Below, piece by piece: positions 33,179 through 41,064 of a stretch of 64,000 nt of DNA (its first letter is position 1; every line of letters starts with the position of its first letter). The notes below the pieces were generated by a model that made no database searches, was not told the DNA's origin, and saw only the letters and a list, made by a program, of their open reading frames with translations. The stretch covers positions 5,203-69,202 of the forward strand of contig CAKUKE010000012.1 of NCBI GenBank assembly GCA_934662505.1, in the 5' to 3' direction. The stretch comes from an uncultured Clostridia bacterium (lineage in GTDB: Bacteria; Bacillota; Clostridia; Christensenellales; Aristaeellaceae). The translations under genes and the position numbers were made by a program.

Positions 33179-33737
33179 GCTGCAATGCCTCCAGTTGAAT
33201 GATCTGTGCGCCCATACCGTCCGCTTCCGCCCTTTCATGGGTGGACAGCACCACCAGCGGCGCAACCGACCGCAGTTTTTCCATCACCCGTTCCCGGAGC
33301 GATACGTCCAGCCCCTTGAACGGTTCATCCATCAATAGCACGTTTCCTTCGTACGCCAGCGCACGGGCGAGCGCTACGCGCCGGCACATCCCACCGCTCA
33401 TCTCATCCGGCCGCAGCAAAACATCGTCAATCTCCATTTCCTTCAGATACCGCGCCGCCTTTTTCTCGTTTGAGGAAAGCGCCACGTTGCGCAGCGCCGT
33501 TTCCCACGGCAGCAGCCGATCCTCCTGAAACACGCAGGCGATCCGCGTCTCCGGCGACACCGTGCGGCTGCCGCTGTCCGGCGCTGTCAATCCGGCCATA
33601 ACCCGCAGCAGTGTGGTTTTTCCCGCGCCGGACGGCGCCATCAGGGCATAAACCCCTTTGGACGGCAGGCGCAGAGAGACGTGACGCAGTACTTTTTTTC
33701 CTTCGAACGAAACGCATATATCCCGCAGCTCGATCAT
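33168..33737 (-). CDS. ABC transporter ATP-binding protein (SsuB/TauB-like)
   Basis: A 189-residue ATPase, short for the family (usually about 250). Walker A APSGAGKTT, Q-loop VFQEDRLLPWETALRNV (the LLPW motif is typical of nitrate/sulfonate/taurine systems), signature MSGGMCRRVALARAL (unusual MSGGM instead of LSGGQ), Walker B VLLMDEPFKGLD and H-loop STHERAEA. The start at 33737 has GGAGG upstream and overlaps the permease stop (ATGA). The C-terminal regulatory extension is missing. No substrate-binding protein gene is adjacent. Confidence 0.9.
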   Translation of the reverse strand: MIELRDICVSFEGKKVLRHVSLRLPSKGVYALMAPSGAGKTTLLRVMAGLTAPDSGSRTVSPETRIACVFQEDRLLPWETALRNVALSSNEKKAARYLKEMEIDDVLLRPDEMSGGMCRRVALARALAYEGNVLLMDEPFKGLDVSLRERVMEKLRSVAPLVVLSTHERAEADGMGAQIIQLEALQHDT

Positions 33738-34498
33738 ATCTTCCGCCTCCAACCGCTCAGGCGGCGCAGCCCCGCCATCAGGATTTTTTCAAGCGCCAGC
33801 GAAAGCAGAATGACCACCAGCGTCCATGCAAACAGGCGGGGTGTTTCCAGATACACCTTGGCGTCCTGCAGATTTCTGCCGATCGAAAGCACGGGCTTGG
33901 CGATCACCTCGGCGGCGATGCCGGATTTCCACGCAAAACCCAGCCCTGTTGCGCAGGCCGCCGTAAAATGCGGCAGCGTTGCGGGGATATACAAATGCCA
34001 AAGCCGGCGCAGGGGCGTATAGTGAAACGCCTTCGTCATCTCAACCAGCGATGCGTCCACACCTTCCAGACCCTCCCGGAGTCCCGTCCAGACCATGGGC
34101 GTCACCATCAGAAAAGAAATGAACACCGGCGTCGCGTCATAATTCAGCCACAGGAGCACCAGAATGATGAACGAGGTGACGGGGGTCGCACGTACCACGG
34201 TGCATAATGGAGAGAGCAGGTCGTCCAGCCACGGTACGAAAAAACAGCCGTATGCCAGTACCGTCCCCGCACCCACGGCCCATACAAAACCGCCCGTCAC
34301 CCGCAGAAGGGACGCGCCTGTGCTCTGCCAGAAACCGGCGGTAACGCACATATCTGCCAGCGCCCGCAGCGTATCCAGCGGTCCAGGCAGCAGCAAAGGC
34401 TGTCCCAATGCCGCGGCGGCGCCCGTCCACAGCGCCAGCCAGATCAGCCCGACCGCCCACCCGGGAATATGCTTTTTCTGCATTTTTCTCTTCATCAT
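33734..34498 (-). CDS. ABC transporter permease (SsuC/TauC-like)
   Basis: A 254-residue membrane protein with about six hydrophobic helices and the EAA-type cytosolic loop (VEMTKAFHYTPLRRLWHLYIPATLPHFTAA), with FAWKSGIAAEVIA as in the sulfonate/nitrate/thiamine-precursor permease group. It is coupled by 4-base overlaps to the HAD gene upstream and the ATPase downstream. Known relatives import sulfonates, taurine, riboflavin or hydroxymethylpyrimidine-type compounds using a binding protein, which is not encoded here. Confidence 0.9.
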   Translation of the reverse strand: MMKRKMQKKHIPGWAVGLIWLALWTGAAAALGQPLLLPGPLDTLRALADMCVTAGFWQSTGASLLRVTGGFVWAVGAGTVLAYGCFFVPWLDDLLSPLCTVVRATPVTSFIILVLLWLNYDATPVFISFLMVTPMVWTGLREGLEGVDASLVEMTKAFHYTPLRRLWHLYIPATLPHFTAACATGLGFAWKSGIAAEVIAKPVLSIGRNLQDAKVYLETPRLFAWTLVVILLSLALEKILMAGLRRLSGWRRKI

Positions 34499-35310
34499 AA
34501 ATATGGAATCATGTCTGCCAGCCGGTCAAACACCAGATCCGGCTGAACGGGCGACGCCTTTAAAATGGCAGGGGTCGTATTGCCGCTCATGACCAGAATG
34601 CTCTGCATCCCGGCGTTAACACCTGCCCGGATGTCGCTGTCGATCCAGTCGCCGCCCATGGCACAGGCTTTCCTGTCCAGCCCCATCCTGCGGCAGGCGT
34701 TGAGCAGAATATCAGGGTACGGCTTTCCGGCGATCACATCCGGGTCGCGCCCCGTGCTGGCCTTGATGTAGGCCAGCGTAGCGCCTTCGTCCGGCAGAAC
34801 ACCCCCTTCCACCGGACAGTTGGGGTCAGGATGCGTTGCAATGTAAGGAACCCCCTGACGGATCAGGTTGCAGGCGCAGGTCAGCTTTTCGTAGGTCAAC
34901 TCCGTATCGAAGGTGATCAGCACATAGGACGGCTTCTCCTGTCCGCGCCAATCCCATTCAAACCGGCAGCCGGGCAGCCGGGCAGCCAGTTCCTCCTGCA
35001 CTTCCCGGTTTGCCACCGCATACCCCTTCTGCCCGGGAAAACGCTGCAGAATCACTTCCTCCGCAGCGACGCAGCTGGTCAGCAGCTGCTCACGCAGGCA
35101 GGCAGGAATGCCCAGACGGCGGAGTTTTTCCTTATAAAACGCCACCGAATGGGAGGAATTATTGGTCAGAAAAACAATGGTACGCCCGCTTTCCAGCGTT
35201 TTGCGCACAAAGTCCATGGTACCGTCGATCAGGTTCTCGCTCAAATAGACCGTTCCGTCCATATCCAGAAAAAAGCAGCGGATCGGTCGCAGCATCTCAC
35301 GTACATTCAT
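34495..35310 (-). CDS. HAD-superfamily phosphatase, NagD/PGP-like (IIA subfamily)
   Basis: A 271-residue hydrolase. HAD motif I CFFLDMDGTVYLSENLI, motif II FLTNNSS, the type IIA cap domain, motif III Lys in IAGKPYPDILLNA and motif IV MGGDWIDSDIRAGVNAGM. Members dephosphorylate nucleotides, sugars, p-nitrophenyl phosphate or phosphoglycolate. It occupies the place after truB where ribF commonly lies in Firmicutes. It overlaps truB by 4 bases, so it is part of the operon. Specific substrate unknown. Confidence 0.92.
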   Translation of the reverse strand: MNVREMLRPIRCFFLDMDGTVYLSENLIDGTMDFVRKTLESGRTIVFLTNNSSHSVAFYKEKLRRLGIPACLREQLLTSCVAAEEVILQRFPGQKGYAVANREVQEELAARLPGCRFEWDWRGQEKPSYVLITFDTELTYEKLTCACNLIRQGVPYIATHPDPNCPVEGGVLPDEGATLAYIKASTGRDPDVIAGKPYPDILLNACRRMGLDRKACAMGGDWIDSDIRAGVNAGMQSILVMSGNTTPAILKASPVQPDLVFDRLADMIPYL

Positions 35311-36194
35311 ACTTTGTCATGCCCTCGCACAATCACGGAAAACTTCATCAGATCCCCTTCAGGGCGGCCGATTCCCAGCAGCTCGCCCTGCAAATATACC
35401 CGTGTGGCGCCGCACAGCGACTCCGCCCCCAGCGCGCGCAGGGGCAGCGCCACGCCGTTCGCCGCCTGTTTGCTCAGGCGGTCAGGAACATCCACACGCG
35501 GAAGATGGGCAAGAGGTGTATCCATGGGCAAAAGCAGCGCAGGCAGACGGTCTTCTTCCCGCGCCGCCTGCAGCGCTTCCAATGTCACGGCGTTTTCAAT
35601 GTGAAAGGCGCCCACCTGCGTGCGCAGCAGAAAACGCATATGAGCCGGGCAGCCCGTCAGCTGACCCAGATCATGGCAAAGGGTGCGGATGTAGGTTCCG
35701 CCGCCGCAGCGTATCCGCATCAGGCAGCCGTCGGTCGTGTCACAAAGCACGTCAATCCCGTGCACCACTGTCCGGCGCGGCTGTGTTTCCACCTGCACAC
35801 CCTGTCGCGCCAGTTTGTAAAGCGGCTGACCATCTCTTTTCAACGCCGAATAAGCCGGCGGGCACTGATCAATTTCTCCCGTCAGCTTTTCAAGCGCGGC
35901 GCGCAGTGCGTCCTGCGTAGGTCTTCCCCGGCCGCTTTCCACGACAACGCCCTGCGCATCCTGCGTGTCCGTAGCACCGGTAAAGGCCGCTTCTCCGATA
36001 TAGGTCTTTTCCTTTTCGGAAAAATAATCCAGCAGCCGGGTCGCGCGGCCGATCATAACGGGCAGTACTCCGGCCGCCTCCGGATCCAGCGTACCTGCAT
36101 GGCCGACCCGTTCGCCCGTCAACCGCTTCATAAAGGCCACCGCGTTTCCGGAGGACATGCCGGGCGGCTTGAGCAGGTTGATAAAACCGTTCAT
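35307..36194 (-). CDS. truB: tRNA pseudouridine-55 synthase
   Basis: A 295-residue enzyme forming pseudouridine 55 in the T loop of tRNAs. GFINLLKPPGMSSGNAVAF, the catalytic VGHAGTLDPEAAGVLPVMIGRATRL containing the conserved Asp, KTYIGEAAFTGATDTQDAQG, and CGGGTYIRTLCHDLG are all typical. The C-terminal domain is a small PUA-like region. Coupled to nrnA by 4-base overlap (stop of nrnA at the start codon) and to the HAD gene downstream. Confidence 0.97.
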   Translation of the reverse strand: MNGFINLLKPPGMSSGNAVAFMKRLTGERVGHAGTLDPEAAGVLPVMIGRATRLLDYFSEKEKTYIGEAAFTGATDTQDAQGVVVESGRGRPTQDALRAALEKLTGEIDQCPPAYSALKRDGQPLYKLARQGVQVETQPRRTVVHGIDVLCDTTDGCLMRIRCGGGTYIRTLCHDLGQLTGCPAHMRFLLRTQVGAFHIENAVTLEALQAAREEDRLPALLLPMDTPLAHLPRVDVPDRLSKQAANGVALPLRALGAESLCGATRVYLQGELLGIGRPEGDLMKFSVIVRGHDKV

Positions 36195-37177
36195 TGCCTT
36201 TCCCCTATTTGCTGCGTCATGGACTGACGGATGATCTGCTCCGCACGGTCGGATGCCATTTCCGTCCGGCAGCCCGCTGCCAGCACATGCCCGCCGCCGC
36301 CCAGAAGCGCAGCCACATCCGACACGTGGTACGGCGCTACCGCGCGGAAAGAAACCTTGGTAAACCCGGGGGTGCCCGTATCCGCCAGATAGGCCATACA
36401 GACTCCGGGCAGATTCAGTGCATAATTGACAATACCGTCGCTGTGCTCAGGCAGCGCACCGCAATCCGCATAATCCTGCCGCGTCAGTTTCATGCAGGCA
36501 CATGCGCCATCCGCAAAGAAGGTCAGGGTAGACAATGCCCGTCCCAGCAAGCGCACATGAGGCACCGCACGAACCAGATGCACCGCTCTGGACACCCGGT
36601 TCAGATCAAACCCTGTGCGCGCCATGGCGGCGGCGCAGGCAAAAGTCTCCTCGTCCGTATTGGAAAAAGAAAAATTGCCTGTATCCGTGCTGATGGCTGT
36701 ATAAATGCAGGCAGCCGTTTTCTGATCCGGCGTCACGTCCAGCGCACGCATCAGCCGCCATACCATGCAGCCGGTGGAGGACGCATCACCGTCCACCTCG
36801 TTCAATTCCGCATAGTCTGGATTCGTCGCATGGTGATCCAGCTGACCGCGGACGCCTGCCGCCCGATAGGCCTTCACGCAGTCGCCCATGCGACTTTCCT
36901 CGGAAATGTCCAGCGCGAGCGCCAGATCGAACCGTTCTTCGCCGAGCGCCTCCGGCCGGATGATCTGAGACGCGCCGGGCAGAAAACCGTACTTTTCCGG
37001 CACCCCGTCATGACTGACCAGCGTCACCTGCTTGCCCAGTCCCGCCATGATGCGTCCGCATGCCAGCAAGGAACCGATCGCATCCCCGTCCGGCAAAATA
37101 TGGGTGCACATGAGAATGCTGTTCGCACTTTTCAGTGCGGACAGCAATGCCTGATTATGAATGGGTTTCATCGTCAT
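36191..37177 (-). CDS. nrnA: DHH-family bifunctional oligoribonuclease/PAP phosphatase
   Basis: A 328-residue DHH/DHHA1 phosphoesterase that degrades nano-RNAs and dephosphorylates 3'-phosphoadenosine 5'-phosphate. DHH motifs: THILPDGDAIGSLLA, LALALDISEESRMGD, RGQLDHHATNPDYAE (DHH), and STDTGNFSFSNT; the DHHA1 domain carries GGGGHVLAAGC near the C-terminus. ATG at 37177 is preferred because AGGGGA is 5 bases before it; it overlaps the rbfA end by 23 bases. Its place between rbfA and truB is the normal Firmicute arrangement. Confidence 0.95.
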   Translation of the reverse strand: MTMKPIHNQALLSALKSANSILMCTHILPDGDAIGSLLACGRIMAGLGKQVTLVSHDGVPEKYGFLPGASQIIRPEALGEERFDLALALDISEESRMGDCVKAYRAAGVRGQLDHHATNPDYAELNEVDGDASSTGCMVWRLMRALDVTPDQKTAACIYTAISTDTGNFSFSNTDEETFACAAAMARTGFDLNRVSRAVHLVRAVPHVRLLGRALSTLTFFADGACACMKLTRQDYADCGALPEHSDGIVNYALNLPGVCMAYLADTGTPGFTKVSFRAVAPYHVSDVAALLGGGGHVLAAGCRTEMASDRAEQIIRQSMTQQIGERQ

Positions 37178-37523
37178 GATTTTCCCCTGTATCAATTTCG
37201 CTGAGAACCTGTGCGATATGCGCGCCGTAGGCGATGTTCTGATCGCGCACGAAAATCAATTCCGGCGTATAACGCAGCTGGCACCGCAGTCCCAGCTCAT
37301 GCCGAATGAACCCGGCCGCATTTTTCAGCGCCTTCATCATCCCGTCGGCCTTTTCATCCTCCAGAATGCTGACATACACCTTGGCATATCGCAGGTCACG
37401 GGTCACGTCGGCGCGGGTCACGCAGTAGGTGCCGCTGATCCGGGGATCATTCATCTCCCGGATCACGGCATCCACCGCATGACGCACTTCTTCGGATATT
37501 CTGTCGATTCGGAAACTGGCCAT
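37155..37523 (-). CDS. rbfA: 30S ribosome-binding factor A
   Basis: A 122-residue KH-fold factor for late maturation of the 30S subunit (16S rRNA 5' end). RISEEVRHAVDAVIREMNDPRI, RDLRYAKVYVSIL and HELGLRCQLRYTPELIFVRD match the family throughout, and the length is usual. It directly follows infB (2-base gap), the classical order. Confidence 0.96.
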   Translation of the reverse strand: MASFRIDRISEEVRHAVDAVIREMNDPRISGTYCVTRADVTRDLRYAKVYVSILEDEKADGMMKALKNAAGFIRHELGLRCQLRYTPELIFVRDQNIAYGAHIAQVLSEIDTGENHDDETHS

Positions 37524-37525
37524 GC

Positions 37526-40417
37526 TTACTCCTCAACCTGCTCCATCACGAAGCATTCGATGACGTCGTTTTCCTTGATATCGCTGTAGTTCTCCAGACC
37601 GATACCGCACTCATAGCCCTGACTGACTTCACGCACGTCGTCCTTGAAACGGCGCAGCGAAGACAACTTGCCCTCGTAGATGACCACATTGTCCCGCAGC
37701 AGGCGCACGCTGGCGTTGCGCTGCACCTTGCCGTCGGTCACATAGGAACCGGCAATGGTGCCGGCACCCGTCACCTTGAACACGTTGCGTACCTGCGCGT
37801 GACCGAGGATGTTTTCCTTGAGCACAGGCTCCAGCATACCCTTCATGGCCTTTTCAATGTCCTCAATGGCCTGATAGATGATACGGTACAACCGGATGTC
37901 CACTTCTTCCTTTTCTGCCGCGTCGCGGGCGGTCGCATCAGGACGGATATTGAAGCCGATGATGATGGCGCCGAAGGCGGAAGCCAGGTTGACGTCGTCC
38001 TTAGTGATGGCACCCACCGCGCTGTGGAGCACATGGATCTTCACCTGATCGTTGGACAGCTTCTCCAGCGCCTGCTTGACCGCTTCCACAGAGCCCTGCA
38101 CATCCGCCTTGACGATCAGGTTCAGGGTCTGCACCTTGCCCTCGCTCATGTTGGCAAACAGGTTATCCAGCGACACCTTCGTAGTCGCGGTGCGCGCTGC
38201 CTTGAGCTTTTCACGGCGCTCCTGCGCCACCATGCGGCTCAGCTTGTCGTCCTCCACCGCGGTCATTTCATCGCCTGCCAGCGGCACTTCGTCAAAGCCG
38301 GAGATTTCCACAGGCGTGGAAGGTCCGGCAGACTGCACACGCTCGCCCCGGTCGTTGACCATGGCGCGGACACGGCCGGAAGCCATACCGGCTACAATGT
38401 TGTCACCGGTGTGCAGGGTACCGTTCTGCAAAAGCACGGTGGCCAGCGGGCCGCGCGCCTTGTCCAGCTTGGCCTCGATGATGACGCCCTGCGCCATACG
38501 GTTGGGATTGGCGCGCAGCTGAAGCATATCCGCCTGCAGCAGGATCATCTCCAGCAGATTATCCACGCCTTCGCCGGTCAGGGCGCTCACGGGCACCATA
38601 ATGGTATCGCCGCCCCACTCCTCGGGCACCAGATCGTACTTGGTCAGATCCTGCTTGATACGCTCAGGGTCAGCGCCGGGCTTATCCATTTTATTGATGG
38701 CGACCACAATGGGCACACCCGCCGCCTTGGCGTGGTTGATGCTCTCCACGGTCTGGGGCATTACGCCGTCGTCCGCAGCCACCACCAGTACGGCGATGTC
38801 CGTCGCCTGCGTGCCGCGCATACGCATGGCCGTAAAGGCTTCGTGACCTGGGGTATCCAGGAAGGTGATCTGACGGCCGTTCAGCTTGACGGTGTAGGCA
38901 CCGATGTGCTGGGTGATGCCGCCCGCTTCCGTGGAGGTGACGTGCGCCTTGCGGATATAGTCCAGCAGGGACGTTTTGCCGTGGTCGACGTGACCCATGA
39001 TGGTAATGACGGGAGGACGGGGCTTGAGATCCTCTTCTTTATCCTCCACATTCGCATCGGACAGCACGTCTTCCGCCGTCTTGTCCAGCTTCTTTTCCAG
39101 CGTCACTTCAAATTCGGAGCACACGAGGGACGCGGTATCAAAGTCCAGTTCGGAATTGATATTGGCCATTATGCCCAGCATGAGCAGTTTTTTCAGAATT
39201 TCACCTGCGGGCTTGCCGATGCGCTCGGTCAGATCCTTTACCGTAATGGTATCCGCCGTCATGTAGGCCTTTTCGATCTTGATGGGCGCCATCATCTGCT
39301 GAGCAGAGGGCTTCTTGGCACGGGCACGCTTGCCGCCGCGCACCGTCTCATCGTCATAACCGTTAAAGCTTTCCTTCACCAGCTGCTTGCGGTTCTTGGC
39401 CACATGCTCCGGGTCGTGCTGACGGATGTACTGTTTTTTATTGGGGTCATAATTGCTGACCCGCTCCTTCTCCACCACAGGCGCAAGCTCCGCCGCCTTT
39501 GGACGGCCGCCGCCGAAACCGCCCTGAGGACGAGCACCGGCAGGACGGGCGCCGCCCATGCCGCCGCCCTGAGGACGGGGCGCACCGGCAGCACCGGCAG
39601 GACGACCGTAGGGACCGGCAGGACGGGCGCCGTTGTTGAAAGGTTGACCGTTCGCGGGACGGCCGTAGGGGCCGGCGGGACGGGCGCCGTTGTTGAAGGA
39701 CTGACCGTTCGCGGGACGGCCGTAGGGGCCGGCGGGACGGGCGCCGTTGTTGAAGGGCTGACCGTTCGCAGGACGACCATAAGGGCCGTTCTGGTTGACA
39801 GGACGGGCGCCGCCCTGCTGCGGATTGGCAGGACGACCGTAAGACCCTGTCTGATTGACGGGTCGTGCAGGCGGCACTGCGCCGCCGTTCCGCTGCGGCT
39901 GTGCAGCGGCGGGGCGCTGAACGGGACGCGCCGCAGGTTTCTGCTCCTGCGCAGGCGTTTCCGCCGGCTTTGTCTCAGCTTCTGCTTTCGGCTTAGCCTT
40001 GATTTCGACGGGTTCAGCGGCTTCTTTGGCCTCGGCTGCAGGTTTCTCCGCCTTTTGGGCAGCATTTTCTGCCTTAACAGGCGCGCTTTCCTTGGCAGCC
40101 GTCGCCTGCTCCGCCTGAGCCGCCGGTTTTTCCGTTTTCTTTTCTTCTGCCGCAGCAGGCTTTGCTTCCGGCGCGCTCTGTTCTTCCTCGTCCGGCATGA
40201 TCCATGCTTTGGCATGCTGCTGGGACAAAAGCTGCGCTTCTTCCTGACGCTTTTTGTCCCGCTGCTCGTCTGCCGCGCGCTGGAACTGCGCTTCCTGCTT
40301 ACGCAAAGACTGCAGCACGCTGTCGATATTCCGCTTGATACGCGCTGCTTCCCCCAGAATTACCTCGGACTGCTGGTTGATCTCTTTTGTGGCTTCCGCC
40401 AGTTTCGGCCTGGTCAT
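37526..40417 (-). CDS. infB: Translation initiation factor IF-2 with repeat-rich N-terminus
   Basis: A 963-residue initiation GTPase that places fMet-tRNA on the 30S subunit. Residues about 375-445 are an IF2_N module, and the G domain begins near 470: GHVDHGKTS (G1), DTPGHEAF (G3) and NKMDK (G4), followed by domains II-IV ending NYSDIKENDVIECF. The first about 350 residues are unusual: instead of the common first IF2_N module there is a coiled-coil-like start (EINQQSEVILGEAARIKRNI), an Ala/Glu/Lys-rich stretch and Pro/Gly/Asn/Arg-rich repeats with a 19-residue period containing RPANGQPFNNGARP and AGPYG. GGGGGTG lies 10 bases upstream of the ATG. It overlaps the ylxQ stop by 4 bases. Confidence 0.97.
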   Translation of the reverse strand: MTRPKLAEATKEINQQSEVILGEAARIKRNIDSVLQSLRKQEAQFQRAADEQRDKKRQEEAQLLSQQHAKAWIMPDEEEQSAPEAKPAAAEEKKTEKPAAQAEQATAAKESAPVKAENAAQKAEKPAAEAKEAAEPVEIKAKPKAEAETKPAETPAQEQKPAARPVQRPAAAQPQRNGGAVPPARPVNQTGSYGRPANPQQGGARPVNQNGPYGRPANGQPFNNGARPAGPYGRPANGQSFNNGARPAGPYGRPANGQPFNNGARPAGPYGRPAGAAGAPRPQGGGMGGARPAGARPQGGFGGGRPKAAELAPVVEKERVSNYDPNKKQYIRQHDPEHVAKNRKQLVKESFNGYDDETVRGGKRARAKKPSAQQMMAPIKIEKAYMTADTITVKDLTERIGKPAGEILKKLLMLGIMANINSELDFDTASLVCSEFEVTLEKKLDKTAEDVLSDANVEDKEEDLKPRPPVITIMGHVDHGKTSLLDYIRKAHVTSTEAGGITQHIGAYTVKLNGRQITFLDTPGHEAFTAMRMRGTQATDIAVLVVAADDGVMPQTVESINHAKAAGVPIVVAINKMDKPGADPERIKQDLTKYDLVPEEWGGDTIMVPVSALTGEGVDNLLEMILLQADMLQLRANPNRMAQGVIIEAKLDKARGPLATVLLQNGTLHTGDNIVAGMASGRVRAMVNDRGERVQSAGPSTPVEISGFDEVPLAGDEMTAVEDDKLSRMVAQERREKLKAARTATTKVSLDNLFANMSEGKVQTLNLIVKADVQGSVEAVKQALEKLSNDQVKIHVLHSAVGAITKDDVNLASAFGAIIIGFNIRPDATARDAAEKEEVDIRLYRIIYQAIEDIEKAMKGMLEPVLKENILGHAQVRNVFKVTGAGTIAGSYVTDGKVQRNASVRLLRDNVVIYEGKLSSLRRFKDDVREVSQGYECGIGLENYSDIKENDVIECFVMEQVEE
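39622..39792 (-). repeat. Three 57-bp tandem repeats within infB
   Basis: Near-identical copies starting at 39622, 39679 and 39736, each encoding 19 residues (core GRPANGQPFNNGARPAGPY), with diverged partial copies on both sides (about 39550-39621 and 39793-39860). Period is a multiple of three, so copy-number change keeps the frame. Confidence 0.92.
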
Positions 40418-40776
40418 TTACCGCTTGCACCCCCGCGCTCTGCGAATTGATTTTGATCTATATTATCGGTTTGAACCTGGGCATCCATCAAACGCCGCAT
40501 CTGTTCGCACAACCCTCCAGGGGCTACGGCGGCGGCGAAGCGTCCTTCTTTGCCGCAGGACTGGTCGATCCACCCCTCCGGCAGGAGAAAGCAGGGAACC
40601 CTGCGGTAGGCGCACGCATCTCGAATTTTCTTCCGGGTGTTTTCCGAAGCGCCCTCGTCCAGAAGCACCAGCGCGGCGCGCCCGGCTTTCACGGCGTCCA
40701 GCGTCATGGCAGCGCCCGGCGTCATCTGACCGGCACGCAGCGCCAGCCCCATCAGTCCGCGCATTTTTTCATTCAT
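40414..40776 (-). CDS. ylxQ: L7Ae-family ribosomal-like protein YlxQ
   Basis: A 120-residue protein of the L7Ae/L30e/S12e/Gadd45 fold. GLALRAGQMTPGAAMTLDAVKAGRAALVLLDEGASENTRKKI matches YlxQ, which binds kink-turn RNA in other species. The C-terminal 30 residues (MRRLMDAQVQTDNIDQNQ) are less conserved. It lies between rnpM and infB as in Bacillus, overlapping infB by 4 bases. Role in ribosome or RNA metabolism is inferred. Confidence 0.92.
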   Translation of the reverse strand: MNEKMRGLMGLALRAGQMTPGAAMTLDAVKAGRAALVLLDEGASENTRKKIRDACAYRRVPCFLLPEGWIDQSCGKEGRFAAAVAPGGLCEQMRRLMDAQVQTDNIDQNQFAERGGASGK

Positions 40777-40779
40777 GCG

Positions 40780-41049
40780 TTACTTGAGCGCCTCCAGTTC
40801 GCGTGTCAGCTGCTGCTTTACCTCATCCCCGATCGGCGCTTCGAAGGCGCGCTCCAGTTGACGCTGACGCAGCGCTTTTTCCATACACTGGGCATTTTTG
40901 CACAGATACGCGCCTCGTCCCGGCTTGCGGCCGGTCACATCGATGGAAACGGAACCGTCCGGCCCGTGCACTACGCGCAGCAGCTCCTTCTTCGGCTTCA
41001 TTTCACGACAGCCCACGCACATGCGCATCGGCAACTTTTTTTCCTTCAT
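40780..41049 (-). CDS. rnpM: RNase P modulator RnpM (YlxR)
   Basis: An 89-residue YlxR/DUF448 protein. The nucleic-acid-binding pattern RMCVGCREMKPKKELLRVV and GRKPGRGAYLCKNAQCMEKALRQRQLERAF is diagnostic. YlxR was reported to bind RNase P RNA and modulate its activity, hence the name RnpM. It lies 15 bases after nusA and 3 before ylxQ in the standard operon order. Confidence 0.95.
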   Translation of the reverse strand: MKEKKLPMRMCVGCREMKPKKELLRVVHGPDGSVSIDVTGRKPGRGAYLCKNAQCMEKALRQRQLERAFEAPIGDEVKQQLTRELEALK

Positions 41050-41064
41050 ACACCCTCCGGGGTC

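Noticed and set aside
39622..39792. CRISPR-like regularly spaced repeats
   Set aside because: Units are directly adjacent without unique spacers, 57 bp long, in frame within infB, and there are no cas genes.
37799..40450. 883-codon plus-strand frame opposite infB
   Set aside because: Antisense to a complete IF2; composition (Arg/Leu/His/Gly runs) mirrors the infB repeats and has no domain.
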